A DNA stretch of 64,000 nucleotides, taken from the NCBI RefSeq assembly GCF_005239225.2, contig NC_133284.1, positions 32,908,339 to 32,972,338 on the forward strand, given 5' to 3'. This stretch comes from Populus alba. Taxonomy: Eukaryota; Streptophyta; Magnoliopsida; Malpighiales; Salicaceae. The notes beneath the pieces were generated by a model. That model did no database searches. It was given only the letters and a program-made list of their open reading frames with translations, and had not been told where the DNA came from. Made by a program: the position numbers and the translations under genes. Shown here piece after piece: positions 1 through 11,437 of this stretch. The number at the start of each line of letters is the position of its first letter. Position 1 is the stretch's first letter.

Positions 1-353
1 TTATCTTTTCATGTAAAACCTCTCTTCCTTTATCTTTTGATGATTTTGACGCTGGAATCATAAGCCATGACAGTGGACCAGGAAAGCTTGTTGGATGCAA
101 GAGCTCTATCCATCTTTGGAAGGGTTTCTCATCACAGTATGTCTAATAAAGAACTTTACTCAAAAAGTTCACATACAGATCTCTTCAAGATTTTATGCTT
201 CTTTTCTTCACTTCGAGGTCAAAATTCTCTTGACTTCAGAGAGTTGGGAAAGGTCAGAGAAACTAGTAGAGAGATTAGACAGCAACAGATAAAGGAGGTC
301 AGAGAGTCCCATGCATGATATGCGCAAGGAAAAATCCACTCATGCATGCAATT
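1..353. other. Left flank of element A; no gene seen
   Basis: No reading frame of convincing composition and no recognisable RNA. It is the DNA into which element A inserted. The last five bases (CAATT) resemble but do not equal the five bases after the 3' LTR (CACTT), so a clean target-site duplication is not shown. Confidence 0.5.
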
Positions 354-2399
354 TGTTGCTACCCAATTTTTGACCCATGTTTTTGATATATTTTCAAAAA
401 ATCCAAAAATAGAGAAAAACAAAGAAAATCCAAAAAAAATATGTTTTTAATATATTTTCGTCATTTTAGCATTTTCAACGTCGTTTAAAATTTTTTTTTT
501 AAATTTTTAAGGGTCTTTCGAATGCGTTCGACTTTTCACGCGTCATTTTCAAAATAATTGATTTTCCGTATTTGAGTCGACGTTGATATTGATCGTTTTC
601 AAAAAAAATACAAAAAAAACAAGAAAAATCAAATTTTACAAAAACAGAAAGTTAAGGGACCAATATTGAAAACTTGTCAATATTTTTTGCCTATAAATAC
701 TGGTGTCCAACACTTGCAAAAGGGGGGGGCAATTTTGCAATTAAAGAAGACAACCAAAAAACCCTAAGGGCTGAACATTTTTTTCATCTCCTGCACCCTA
801 GGCAGCCGCCCCCCCTCCCCTGGATTTTCTTCTCTGCTCCCTCAACTACACAGCCGGCTCCCTCTTTTCCTTTCCTTTCCCCCTGCCCAGCACCAGCTCC
901 CACAACACCGTTTCCCTCCAGCTTCTTCACCCAAAACCATCCTTCCATCTCCAGTTTTCTGCTCACACAAGACAGCCCCTCACCTCCTCTCTCTTACTCT
1001 GATCTTCACTCATCAACTGGCCATAGACCAACAACAGCCACGAATTAGCTCCCCCTTCCACAGATCCTCTCTCAGCTGCTCCCTTCTCCAGCCGCAGCGG
1101 CGCCTTCTTCATCCGGCAGCACCCAGCAGAGCCTTCCTTCTCCAGCTCCTCCCTCATAAATCACCCTCCACCAAGCTACACAGCAGCAGGCTCCTCCACA
1201 CCGAAGCCCCGAACACAACAGCAGCAAAGGACAGCCCTCCTCCAGCCGTTCCCCCCAGCTTCAGCAGTGCCCACAGACCGGCCACCAGCAGCAGCAACCG
1301 ATCTCCTTCACCGCCGTTTGCCAGCCTCCAGCACTCCTTGCTGCCAGTACATGGAACAAGGGAGAAGAGGATGAGCAGCAGCAGCTGATCTGCAACGAAG
1401 CAGACCCAAAAGAGGCCGTGGCAGATCTAAAAAGGGAGAGCCGGAATTGGTTGTGTTGTTGGTTTTACTTTGCAGGTGACTGGGAGATGCACTGCCGGTA
1501 CGAACGAGAAGAGAAGAAAGAGACAATCCCGATCTACCAGCTTGCTGGTCTTCACCGGCGGTGGCGCGTGAGGCCCACGCGCCGCCACTGTTCCCGCGCC
1601 CAGAAAACTTCCTTGACACTGTTCCGACTATAGAGGGCTATCCCTGTAATTTCAGATTGTTTTAGGGCTAATTTTTGTAATTGTAAAAATTGTTTAATGT
1701 ATTTTTTTTGTTTAGTTGACTTTTTATAATTTGTAATGTTGATGTACCAAAAAAAGAAAGAGAAAAGAAAAAAAAATGAATAATAAAAAGAAAGTTGTGT
1801 GTGTTTGTATTTTTTTATTTATATTATTGAATTATAAAAAAAAACAAAAGGAATTAATTGTTAATTTAAATATGGTTAAATATCTTAAGGACAAATAAAA
1901 TCAAGTTGTACTTTCCACGAAAATGTAAGAACAAGTTTTTTACATATATTCGGGGATTCAATAACTGATTTATTCAAGCCTTAGAATTTAATTAATATTT
2001 TAAATTTTCTTAAATATGGTTAAATATCTCAAGGAAAAATAAAATCAAGTTGTATTTTACGTGAAAATGTAAGAACAAGTTTTTACATATATTCGGGGAT
2101 TTAATAACTAATTTATTCAAGCCTTAGAATTTAATTAATATTTTAAATTTTCAAATCACATTAGAACACAATGCAGCTTACCTCAGGTAGGGTGTGTTAG
2201 GGGTGCTAATACCTTCCCTAACCACAACCAGTTCCTTACCCGCGATCTCTGACAAGACCAGTACATCAGGTTTCCTAGTAGCCCTCAATGAATTACTAGG
2301 TGGCGACTCCAACGAACAAATTCAAAGCAAACGCAAAAACAAGAAAAAATCGCCAGCCCGATGCCGCGCTTCGCTTTGGATTTTTTTTGGGGTGCGACA
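354..2399 (+). repeat. 5' LTR of element A (2046 bp)
   Basis: Begins TGTTGC and ends GCGACA, immediately before the primer-binding site. Compared with the 3' LTR it carries an extra ~640 bp (about 653-1292) that includes the only TATA-like promoter. Internal direct repeats of an AT-rich segment occur at ~1868-1998 and 2013-2135. A perfect short hairpin ACCAGC-TT-GCTGGT (1538-1551) and a GC-rich hairpin (about 1559-1590, arms containing GGCGCGTG/CACGCGCC) lie downstream. The 3' 250 bases (from ACAATGCAGC) are clearly related to the LTR ends of element C and the inverted solo LTR. Confidence 0.85.
692..699 (+). promoter_or_regulatory. TATA box of element A 5' LTR
   Basis: TATAAATA in the unique part of the 5' LTR, at the position expected for an RNA polymerase II start about 30 bases downstream. 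The matching stretch is deleted from the 3' LTRs at 9135 and 56207. Confidence 0.6.
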
Positions 2400-2402
2400 G
2401 AA

Positions 2403-2421
2403 TGGCGACTCCGCTGGGGAC
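2403..2421 (+). promoter_or_regulatory. Primer-binding site, Arg-tRNA type (element A)
   Basis: TGGCGACTCCGCTGGGGAC starts three bases after the LTR. It is complementary to a tRNA 3' end reading ...CCCCAGCGGAGTCG-CCA, as in a plant tRNA-Arg, the primer known for Ogre/Tat elements. It sets the first-strand cDNA start and fixes the LTR boundary. Confidence 0.8.
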
Positions 2422-2574
2422 GGGTATTGTTTTCAACTTTATCGGACTAAGCTTTGTGTTTTGACGTGTTCAATTTTTTTTGAGTGTTTTGTTTTATTTA
2501 TTTGTGTTTTATTCATGCATTGTATATATTTCTCTCATGCATCACAAGTTTGAATTTTTGAAAGCACACATCAG

Positions 2575-2795
2575 CTTTAGGTTAAGTGGGGGACTAGCAG
2601 CTTGCCTTATGACTTGAGTCAAGGTTTAAGTTTGTGTAAACCCCAACTCTTTGTTGAGTGCTTAGACTGATAATAGTTGGACACATGCCAACCAATTACC
2701 TGCTGGGCCCCTATATTGCCTTTACGAAGGCGATCACTGGGACAACAAGAGACCCTTTTAGAGACCAAGTAGCAAACCTACCCTGTCTCACGTAA
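2575..2795 (+). other. Conserved Ogre leader segment in element A
   Basis: From the run AAGTGGGGGACTAGCAGCTT to the AGAGACC...AACCTACCC block this matches element C 36460-36680 far better than the surrounding sequence. It is non-coding and directly follows the primer site. A retained leader in an element that has lost its genes suggests cis-acting function such as packaging or dimerisation; that function is inference. Confidence 0.65.
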
Positions 2796-3491
2796 AATGA
2801 ATAGAGCATGTCTTTAGGATGTATGTGCTATTGTTTTGCATCTGAGCAAACTCTTCTTGAAGCATCTTGAACTCAAGACTTGTGGGTGATACATTGGCCG
2901 TCACTCCGAAAATTTTCATTGTAGAGTTTGGGCAAAAATCACGATTCTTGTCCATCATACAAGAGTTACGACCATATTGTCACCCCTCGAAGGGTGAGTT
3001 CGTCATATAGATTACATATTCATACATTTATCATGCATGTACCGGGTTGAAAAGTAGGTTCCCCCGCACAAGCTGTGCTGCAAGTGATTGAAGAAAGGAT
3101 ATAAGTGAAGAAAGATATCAGATAGAGGCTCATTATCAGTTTGAGTTTGAGAGCATCAAAGATGAAATAGCTGGACTCAGATCTGCTCGAACAAGTGTTG
3201 AGCATCAAATGGAAAGAGAATGTCTACACAGTCTTCTGTGGGAACACTGTTTGTCCACCGTCCAATTGAAGCTGCCTCTCCTTTTCAGTCATGAACAACA
3301 ACAGCAATGCCTTCAGTCATCAACTAATGACAACCCTGTTTCCTGTCCAGTTGCACTGTTAAATGTTCATTGCCTCCACATCATCTAATGGAACCAAACG
3401 ACTACTAGCCTCATGTTCATGGTGCATCAGTCTGTTTTGAAGTTACCCCAATTATGAGCTCAATTCTAGTTCAGCAGCGCAAGATGTTGGT

Positions 3492-4190
3492 CTGAAAAAC
3501 CATGACCAGACACTGAACTTCCACGTGGTAGAGCTCTCTGTAGAAGATTTATTTGTGGATCTGCCAATGGAAAATGCAAAAAGGGGATGTATGAATTTCA
3601 TATGCTTTGAAATTTTTTTTTTCCACCAGAGAAACGAACAAAACATTGTAGCAGTCAGAGGACTTAGGCCTAGTCTGAAAACATGAGCAGTCGTCGAACT
3701 TCAACGTGGCAGAGCTCTTTCTACAAAAATCTGTTTATGATGCTGCAAGTTGGGAATGCAAGAGGGGATTTATAAGTTGCATATGCTACAAATATTTCTC
3801 CCATCAGTTTCAGCACGAAGACCTCTTAGTAAGTCGAAGAGCCAGACCTGGTCTGAAAAATATGAGCAGACATGAAACTTTAACGTAGCAGAGCTCTCTC
3901 AGCAAGAATCTGTTTGTGGATCCGCAAGTGGGAAATCCAAGAAGGAATACAGTAGTTTCAGATCATCTATGATTTTCCTCCAACAATGTCGGCATTAAAA
4001 CTCAAAAGTAGAGAGAAGAGACATGCCTAGACTGAAAAAACATGAAGAATACTGAAACTTCAACAGAGCAGGACTTCCTCTATAGGTGTTTGTTTGCTGC
4101 ACTGTTAGATGGAATTCGAAGAGGGGACAAAGGAGTTTCAAATTCATCAGGTGCTCTTCCAATAGAGACAATGTGTGATTCCACACGTCG
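3492..4190 (+). repeat. Four diverged ~180-bp tandem repeats (element A)
   Basis: Units start near 3492, 3675, 3853 and 4032. Each opens with CTGAAAAA.CATGA, followed by an ACTTCAACGT.GCAGAGCTCT block, then a TCTGTTT.TGGAT block and an AAG..GGGA..TA block ending in TTTCA. Spacing is 178-183 bp. No open frame runs through them. Duplicated in element B at about 50573-51270. Confidence 0.8.
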
Positions 4191-4513
4191 GTAGTGACGA
4201 TACTACAAGTTTCTAGGCGCTGCCAAGATTACCAAGCTGTTACAAAGTTTTCTAACAATCCTCAACCAACCATAGCAACATTGGAAGATTGAAATAATGT
4301 TGTGAGGATTTTCCGAAGAATTGAACAAGCTATGAAGAGAAGAAAGATTGAAGGATCTGCCATGGATTCTAGAACAATGATGAGAGGTGAATCATAAGAT
4401 GACTTTGACGGTGTGAACCCTTAATTATGTGGTATAGCCAGGTCTCACGGTAGCATCAATTGCTCAAATATCTTTGCCAAGATGGGACATTCCTCTGCCA
4501 CTTAAGTTTGTCG

Positions 4514-4860
4514 GCCAGCATCTGCCAGATTCCAGAATTTTGCTTGACTCCGACAAATCCTATGTAACCACTATTTTCCAGGTGGTTCAATCTAGACAAG
4601 AGATGTGATGCCATGATGGGGTTCTCGGCCATTTCAATGGAATAGTTGCAAGAATTTCAAGTGAATAGTTATCATGTGAGTTTACTTGCCAGCATCTGCT
4701 AGATTCCAGACTTTTACCTGACTCCGACAAATCCCATGCAACCATCATTTTCTGGGTGGTTCAATCCAGACAAGAGATGTGATGCCATGATGGGGTCCTC
4801 AACCGTTTCAATTGAGCAATTGCTAGAATTTCAAGAAGCGAGTCTGAAAGTTGGTGAGCA
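4514..4860 (+). repeat. Two-copy ~174-bp tandem repeat (element A)
   Basis: Two adjacent units (4514-4687 and 4688-4860) both begin GCCAGCATCTGC and contain GACAAGAGATGTGATGCCAT. Divergence is moderate. No coding role seen. The same pair occurs in element B near 51597-51940. Confidence 0.75.
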
Positions 4861-7800
4861 AGAGACAAGTGGAGTCGTTGAAGGAGGGTGTCATTGGCTA
4901 TATTGTTCCCCGAACATCTTCAGAATGACATGTGATCGAAAATGCTTGGAAAAACGCAAATATTGCAAGAAAAGTTGATTCAAGAATGGTGATGAACAGT
5001 CAATCATATTGTTTTGGAATTCTGCATTTTGTTTTGGGATCACATCTCATCCTTTAACGAAACATGACTTGCTTTTGTCTCTTTGTTGTTTTGAAATCAA
5101 CAGATGTTTAACATTTTATTCTGACAAAATATTTTGATCAAACTCCAACATGCGATAAAGGCTAATCAATCCTGAAGATTAAAAGTATTTTGATTGCAGA
5201 AATGACTCGATTCTTGTTGAAATGACATGAGGTGACCGAACAAATTTTGAGCTCACACATAATTGAACCACACATCATATAGCTAAGTTTTAGCAGTATG
5301 CATAATGACATGTAGTGGAGTTGGTAGTTATGGACTCATGAATCATGACTCTTACAAGTCCCAATCATTACACTAGATGAGGTCAAAATTTATCGGTTCT
5401 AACCGACCTTGCTTGAAATGAGAAAAGGCCATCTTTGATAACCTGTCACTTTCTAAAAATTATCTCCCTTGTAGTCCCATTTTGAGCTGGATAGATTATT
5501 TTCTCTAAAAACCCTGACTAGGATCACACCCCACACTGGGGGCAAATGGGAGATATTTTGAAGACATTGATATAATTAATGGATAAAGTGGAAGGCTTAG
5601 AACAAAAGTCCAATGTTTGAGAAAGGGCTAGAAGAAGAAAATCCATAGATTGAGGGCCATCCAAGAAAAACTTTGAGGAAGGCTATGCAAAAAAGGAAAT
5701 GAAAAGAAAATGCCTATCAATTCTTAGAGAGGCAAGACAGTTTTCAATTGAGAAAAGACAATAAATGCCAAAAGTCAACACTAGAAAAAATCGATGCTTC
5801 ATATCTTTTGGTGTGTCCAGGATAAAGCCTCTAAATTTCTTTTTTTTTTTAGATTGGTTATTCATCAAAGAAAAGTTGGATTTGCATTATGACCTATGTT
5901 AAGAGAATTCTGATATTTGAGATTAACAAGGTTATATGTCACTTTCTCTACAATGACAACAAGAGAAAGAGAATCGATGAATAATTGATGTTGATCCTAG
6001 GTCTTTGAAACCCTCAAACACCTTTTGAGCCTTTGAAATTCCTTTCTTTCACAGCCATGAACCATAGCCTGCATTACATGCTTTTAAAAGCCCTTTTTAA
6101 TCAAGCAAGCAATTTGAATCGATAAAATGGCGCTCTCAAAACTTGAAGAGCTTTTCCATAAGGGTCGTGACTTCATGAATTAAGCTACTGGTTATTATGC
6201 ATGCTGATAAAATAAATGCTAAGAAAAAGAAACAATCTTTCTTGATAAAGCCTGAGCATCTTGTTTTTGAAATTCATAAAAATGTCACCTCATCACAGAC
6301 CATCAAAAGATATACCCAAAATCAGAGTTTAAAGTGGACACAAAGAACCATGGAAAAAAAACCATTTCAATCTTACAACGGGTCATCTCTGTTTTCAAAA
6401 TACAAGACAATCGAAGGACTGCATTGAATAGTGTGTTGGGTGTTTGACCAAAAAAAGTTTGAATTTCAAAAAAAATAAAAAAAAATAAAAAAATATATAT
6501 ATATATATATATATATATAATAATTTCAAAAAACAAACATCTCTTTGATTTCATTTCAACAATTAGGCTTGAATAGACATGATCGTTGAAATATGAGATT
6601 TGATTCCAGAACAATAAAGATTGTCAAACAAAGAAGAACATTTATTGAGTTTGCAAAATCCTTGACAAAAATGACATCAACATTTTCTCGACACTCCTTG
6701 AAACGTTGACCACCTGGGGGCAATACAGTGGGCCCTTTAGAAGAAAAACAAACAGCCTTCAAATCAGCTGGGGGCAAAGAAAGAATCAGATGATGAGCCA
6801 TCAAAGTTCATCAAAGTCATTCTTGGCAATCACAAAAAGCCATATGTTTATACAAGAAAAAATGAGCATGCTCAGATCGATTAAGGGCAATGTGGTTCAA
6901 AGACAATATGTGATTTAGTGAACTTCAGCAGCAATTGATGAGCAACGCTGCACTTGAAGGATATTTTCATATCTTCATCTTGGGTTTACCCTGTAAAACA
7001 TGGCTATGACTCCTGACATATGTTATCGGTGAATGCATTTGAATGAACATCGAACATATGCATACCACTAAGATTGACTATGGGACCATCTATTCTGAAG
7101 CTCAAATGCGCACTTCACCGCATGAATATGGGTGATAACATGGGCATCATTGATGATGCCAAAGCAGTTATTTTCACGATCTGATTTGACAACCTAAGAA
7201 GAATCCATAGAGAAATACATCGCGCTTACAATGATGAGATGTTTACTGCAAAGCATGAGATCCATGTCTAGATGACTTGGTTGTTCCATGAAGGGTGGTG
7301 ACCACATATACTTGAACGGTATTTCAACCGAAGGCAAGTTCATGACCGATTAACAATCTTGATGGGTTGTTGACATGATGCACACAATCAATCAAAGGAT
7401 AATTCTCAGAAGAATCGAAGAGAGAAAATTCTTCATGATGAATCAAGCAACACCACACTTGGGGGCATTGCCAAGCTTGATGAGCGATACGAGCAGTAAT
7501 TGTCAAAGACAGCCCGGGATGGGCATTGCATTTGCAGCTGAGTGGATGGCTAGCACATGAATGAGTCAATTCCTCGGAAGAACAAAGAAAGCTTTGGGAT
7601 GCAAACAAGGGCACCCTACGACGATGGAGCATCAAGGAGGGGGGGACCTATATTTCAAATCAGGTAAGGATGCATGCATATCATCTAACAACCATTTGCA
7701 CATATTTTTGAATTATTATAGGAAAATCCTTAATGAGGTCCAACAAGATGGTGGAAAGAGAAAGAAGCATTGTGGTGATGATAATAAAGAATTGATTTTG

Positions 7801-8050
7801 ATCATGGAATAAAAGGACGATGGGATGAACCTTACCATTAGGAAAATCCAAAGAAATGAAAAGATCAACCTTGCAATTGGGAAGCCTCGAGTTTTTCAAC
7901 CATTGCAGTCAGGAAACACCGAGTTTTCAAATCCTATGATCGGGAATTATCAGGAAGCACCAAGTTTTCGAGCCCTTCTTCTGTCATCCCCTCAGGACTT
8001 CGCCAGGTAAGTCCCATTTTTTCACACTTATCATCATTTGTTTTCCATCT
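4861..8050. other. Gene-free interior of element A
   Basis: Reading frames here are short and lack recognisable domains. The stretch holds a (TA)n run at about 6493-6520 and four PPT-like TGGGGGCA motifs (near 5537, 6715, 6769 and 7459). I see no RNA gene. The same DNA, with scattered small indels, is in element B. Confidence 0.6.
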
Positions 8051-9045
8051 GGGTAGGTCACCCATTACAATGAGACCGCACTTCATATTCTTTCTATTTG
8101 GGTAGGTCGCCCATCACAACGAGACCACTTCATCATTTTTTTTCCATCTGGGTGGGTCACCCATTACAACGAGACCACACTTCATATTTTTTCCATTTCT
8201 GGGCAGGTCACCCATTACAATGAGACCACACTTCACATTTTTTCCATCTTGGGTAGGTCACCCAAAGAATGAGACCATTCTCCATCTTTTTTTTACCTGG
8301 GTAGGTCACCCATAAGAATGAGGCCATTCCTCTCCCTGGGTAGGTCACCCAAAGAATGAGACCACTCTTCCTTTTTCCACTTGGGTAGGTCACCCATCAC
8401 AATGAGACCATCATTTTTTCTGGGTAGGTCACCCATTAGAATGAGACCATTCTCCATCTTTTTTTTACCTGGGTAGGTCACCCATAAGAATGAGGCCATT
8501 CTTCCCCCTGGGTAGGTCACCCAAAGAATGAGACCACTCTTCCTCCTTTCCACTTGGGTAGGTCACCCATACAATGAGACCATCATTTTTCTTGGGTTCG
8601 TCACCCATACAATGAGACCATCATATTTCTGGGGTTCGTCACCCATACAATGAGACCATCATTTTTCTGGGGTTCGTCACCCATACAATGAGACCATCAT
8701 ATTTCTGGGGTTCGTCACCCATACAATGAGACCATTTTTCACACTTTCTTTTGTTTTGATTAAATGAGGTCGCCAGATGGGATCTTATGTAGCTTTGGTT
8801 AAAGCTAATCGCCAGATGGGATTTCAGGTTAACCGAGTTACACAATATTTTCGTTCCAGTTGAATGAGGTCGCCAGATGGGATCTCAGGTAAACCCAATG
8901 TGTGGGCAGGTCGCCCGTGAAAATAGACCATTGGGAGAGTATGGGTCGGTCGCGCCGTGAAAATAGACCAGAGTGAGTATGTGTGGGCAGGTCGCCCGTG
9001 AAAATAGATCCGTGTGAGTGTGTGGGCAGGTCGCCCAAGATAATG
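8051..9045 (+). repeat. GGTCACCC/GGTCGCC minisatellite before the polypurine tract
   Basis: About 16 units of 38-52 bp, each with the small inverted core GGGTAGGTCACCC and a conserved AATGAGACCA tail (8051-8735). Then come about three units with GGTCGCCAGATGGGAT and four with GGCAGGTCGCCCGTGAAAATAGA (to 9045). Both strands read as open frames only because the repeat lacks stops; they are not genes. Tandem arrays just upstream of the 3' LTR are known for Tat/Ogre elements. A near copy is at about 55123-56118. Confidence 0.85.
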
Positions 9046-9120
9046 AAACCATTTTCCTTTTGTTTCTTTACAAAGCTTACTATGCAAAACATCGAGGATT
9101 TTTTGCTTCGTAAGCATTGT

Positions 9121-9134
9121 AAAGAGGGGGCATC
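9121..9134 (+). promoter_or_regulatory. Polypurine tract of element A
   Basis: AAAGAGGGGGCATC immediately before the 3' LTR start TGTTGC; the expected primer for second-strand synthesis and a boundary marker. Confidence 0.8.
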
Positions 9135-10517
9135 TGTTGCTACCCAATTTTTGACCCATGTTTTTGATATATTTTTCAAAAAATCCAAAAATAGAGAAAA
9201 ACAAAGAAAATCCAAAAAAAAATATGTTTTTTAATATATTTTCGTCATTTTAGCATTTTCAACGTCGTTTAAATTTTTTTAAAAAATTTTTTAAGGGTCT
9301 TTCGAATGCGTTCGACTTTTCACGCGTCATTTTCAAAATAATTGATTTTCCGTATTTGAGTCGACGTTGATATTGCTCGTTTTCAAAAAAAAATACAAAA
9401 AAAACAAGAAGCAGCCGATCTCCTTCACCGCCGTTTGCCAGCCTCCAGCACTCCTTGCTGCCAGTACATGGAACAAGGGAGAAGAGGATGAGCAGCAGCA
9501 GCTGATCTGCTACGAAGCAGACCCAAAAGAGGCCGTGGCAGATCTAAAAAGGGAGAGCCGGAATTGGTTGTGTTGTTGGTTTTACTTTGCAGGTGACTGG
9601 GAGATGCACTGCCGGTACGAACGAGAAGAGAAGAAAGAGACAATCCCGATCTACCAGCTTGCTGGTCTTCACCGGCGGTGGCGCGTGAGGCCCATGCGCC
9701 GCCACTGTTCCCGCGCCCAGAAAACTTCCTTGACACTGTTCCGACTATAGAGGGCTATCCCTGTAATTTCATATTGTTTTAGGGCTAATTTTTGTAATTG
9801 TAAAAATTGTTTAATGTATTTTTTTTGTTTAGTTGACTTTTTATAATTTGTAATGTTGATGTACCAAAAAAAGAAAGAGAAAGAAAAAAAAATGAATAAT
9901 AAAAAGAAAGTTGTGTGTGTGTTTGTATTTTTTTATTTATATTATTGAATTATAAAAAAAAACAAAAGGAATTAATTGTTAATTTAAATATGGTTAAATA
10001 TCTTAAGGACAAATAAAATCAAGTTGTACTTTCCACGAAAATGTAAGAACAAGTTTTTTACATATATTCGGGGATTCAATAACTGATTTATTCAAGCCTT
10101 AGAATTTAATTAATATTTTAAATTTTCTTAAATATGGTTAAATATCTCAAGGAAAAATAAAATCAAGTTGTATTTTACATGAAAATGTAAGAACAAGTTT
10201 TTACATATATTCGGGGATTTAATAACTAATTTATTCAAGCCTTAGAATTTAATTAATATTTTTAAATTTTCAAATCACATTAGAAACACAATGCAGCTTA
10301 CCTCAGGTAGGGTGTGTTAGGGTGCTAATACCTTCCCTAACCACAACCAGTTCCTTACCCGCGATCTCTGACAAGACCAGTACATCAGGTTTCCTAGTAG
10401 CCCTCAATGAATTACTAGGTGGCGACTCCAACGAACAAATTCAAAGCAAACGCAAAAACAAGAAAAAATCGCCAGCCCGATGCCGCGCTTCGCTTTGGAT
10501 TTTTTTGGGGTGCGACA
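9135..10517 (+). repeat. 3' LTR of element A, promoter deleted (1383 bp)
   Basis: Same ends as the 5' LTR, but sequence corresponding to about 653-1292 is missing, joined at ACAAGAAGCAGCC. The deletion takes away the TATA box and the presumed start region. The same junction is present in element B's 3' LTR, as expected if both are copies of one locus. Confidence 0.85.
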
Positions 10518-11221
10518 CACTTGGCCACCGTTCTTTCTCTTGGCAAGATGGTGAGAATCGAATATGTGACACGTAATTAACCACCCGCATATTGTTGATC
10601 TTGTTTGTTGTTAGGTCTAATTAAGATTGTGTTTAGGAAATGCACTGATCCGTAATCCCAATGGAGCCTAACACATATACGGACAATTACTTATGATTAG
10701 TAATCAAGCCACCATGAAAAACGCCCTTCTTGTCATTTTTTATTCATTATTTAACTCGTTAATTAGGATTGGGGAAATTAATGCCTGCTAATATTCAGAA
10801 CTTGAATATTTCAAAAGCATAATTACCGGTAATTAACTGCGATTTAATGTTAGCAGCATAATTAGTGGGAAGCCATGAAATTAGCAACTACTGGAACTAA
10901 AACCTCTCTCGAACCAAAGTTTCCATCCTCGTTTAGATGAAATCACTTGAAAAAATGGCAGCTATATCTAAAGGTTGTTCATCATTTCCATGCAAGATCG
11001 ATTTAAAAGCATTAATTATAAGCATTAGGGTCATGATTCTGTAGTTGAAAAAACTGAGCAAAAAGTTCATGAAGCAAATGCAATTTGCATTTGGATGTCT
11101 TTTGCAGCCATAATGAGAATATATTCCATTATGAGAAATGAAAGGTCATGTAGGCAAAATAGATTTGTGGAGGAGCCATTAATGTAGCAAATCTGGATCG
11201 GATTTTTATTCTCTTGTTGGT

Positions 11222-11229
11222 TATAAATA
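11222..11229 (+). promoter_or_regulatory. TATA box of first MIR169 unit
   Basis: TATAAATA followed by GGGG, about 80 bases upstream of the hairpin. It is conserved in both other copies (21719 and 58287). Confidence 0.6.
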
Positions 11230-11304
11230 GGGGATGTCAAAAATGCATTAATCACCATCACATTTTGAGGATGAACACAAGAGGAAAAGAGACCTAACAA
11301 GAAA

Positions 11305-11437
11305 ATAAGAGTCTTGTTAGTTAGCCAAGGACGATTTGCCTGTTCCTTTGCAATTTGGGATATGCCCTGGACATAGAGGCAGGACCCACATTCGGGGTTT
11401 CAGGTAGTCTCCTTGGCTAGGTTGACAGGCTCTCTTC
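11305..11437 (+). ncRNA. MIR169: MIR169-family precursor hairpin (copy 1)
   Basis: The 5' arm carries a 21-nt segment at 11322-11342 starting TAGCCAAGGACGATTTGCC, matching the miR169 family pattern (AGCCAAGGA.GA.TTGCC). The 3' arm carries GGTAGTCTCCTTGGCTAG (11403-11420), matching the family's passenger strand. TAGCCAAGG pairs perfectly with CCTTGGCTA; flanking GAGTCTTGTTAG pairs with CT.GGTTGACAGGCTC. Known miR169 targets are NF-YA transcription factor mRNAs (stress and nitrogen responses). Several one-base insertions relative to the 58.4-kb copy lie outside the arms' core. Confidence 0.75.

Larger units (their letters stand above)
354..10517 (+). mobile_element. Non-autonomous Ogre/Tat-like LTR retrotransposon (element A)
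   Basis: Bounded by LTRs that start TGTTGCTACCC and end GGTGCGACA. A primer-binding site (TGGCGACTCCGCTGGGGAC) follows the 5' LTR and a polypurine tract (AAAGAGGGGGCATC) precedes the 3' LTR. The interior (2400-9120) has no gag, protease, RT or integrase frame. Its first ~400 bases match the leader of autonomous Ogre element C (36460-36680), and 3110-3200 in one frame (EERYQ...FEFESIKDEIAG) resembles the start of element C gag, so it looks like an Ogre that lost ORF1 and pol. Tandem repeats occupy 3492-4190, 4514-4860 and 8051-9045. It would have to be moved by proteins of an autonomous relative. A near copy (element B) lies at 49169-57586. Target duplication is imperfect (CAATT/CACTT), so the two LTRs may not have arrived in one event. 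Confidence 0.8.

Noticed and set aside
674..1633. Proline-rich frames and a WLCCWFYFAGDWEMHC-like frame in the LTR
   Set aside because: Within LTR, open on both strands, no domain, no partner copy with preserved frame pressure; the 1.4-kb frame recurs only because the LTR recurs.
8208..8553. Minus-strand open frames with repeated WVTYPG / GDLPR units
   Set aside because: They exist only because the minisatellite unit lacks stops; all frames behave alike and there is no non-repeat flank, so no gene is called.
8051..9045. Regular repeat-spacer look, as in a CRISPR array
   Set aside because: Units and intervals vary in length, 'spacers' are related to each other, no cas genes, and the context is a plant retrotransposon.
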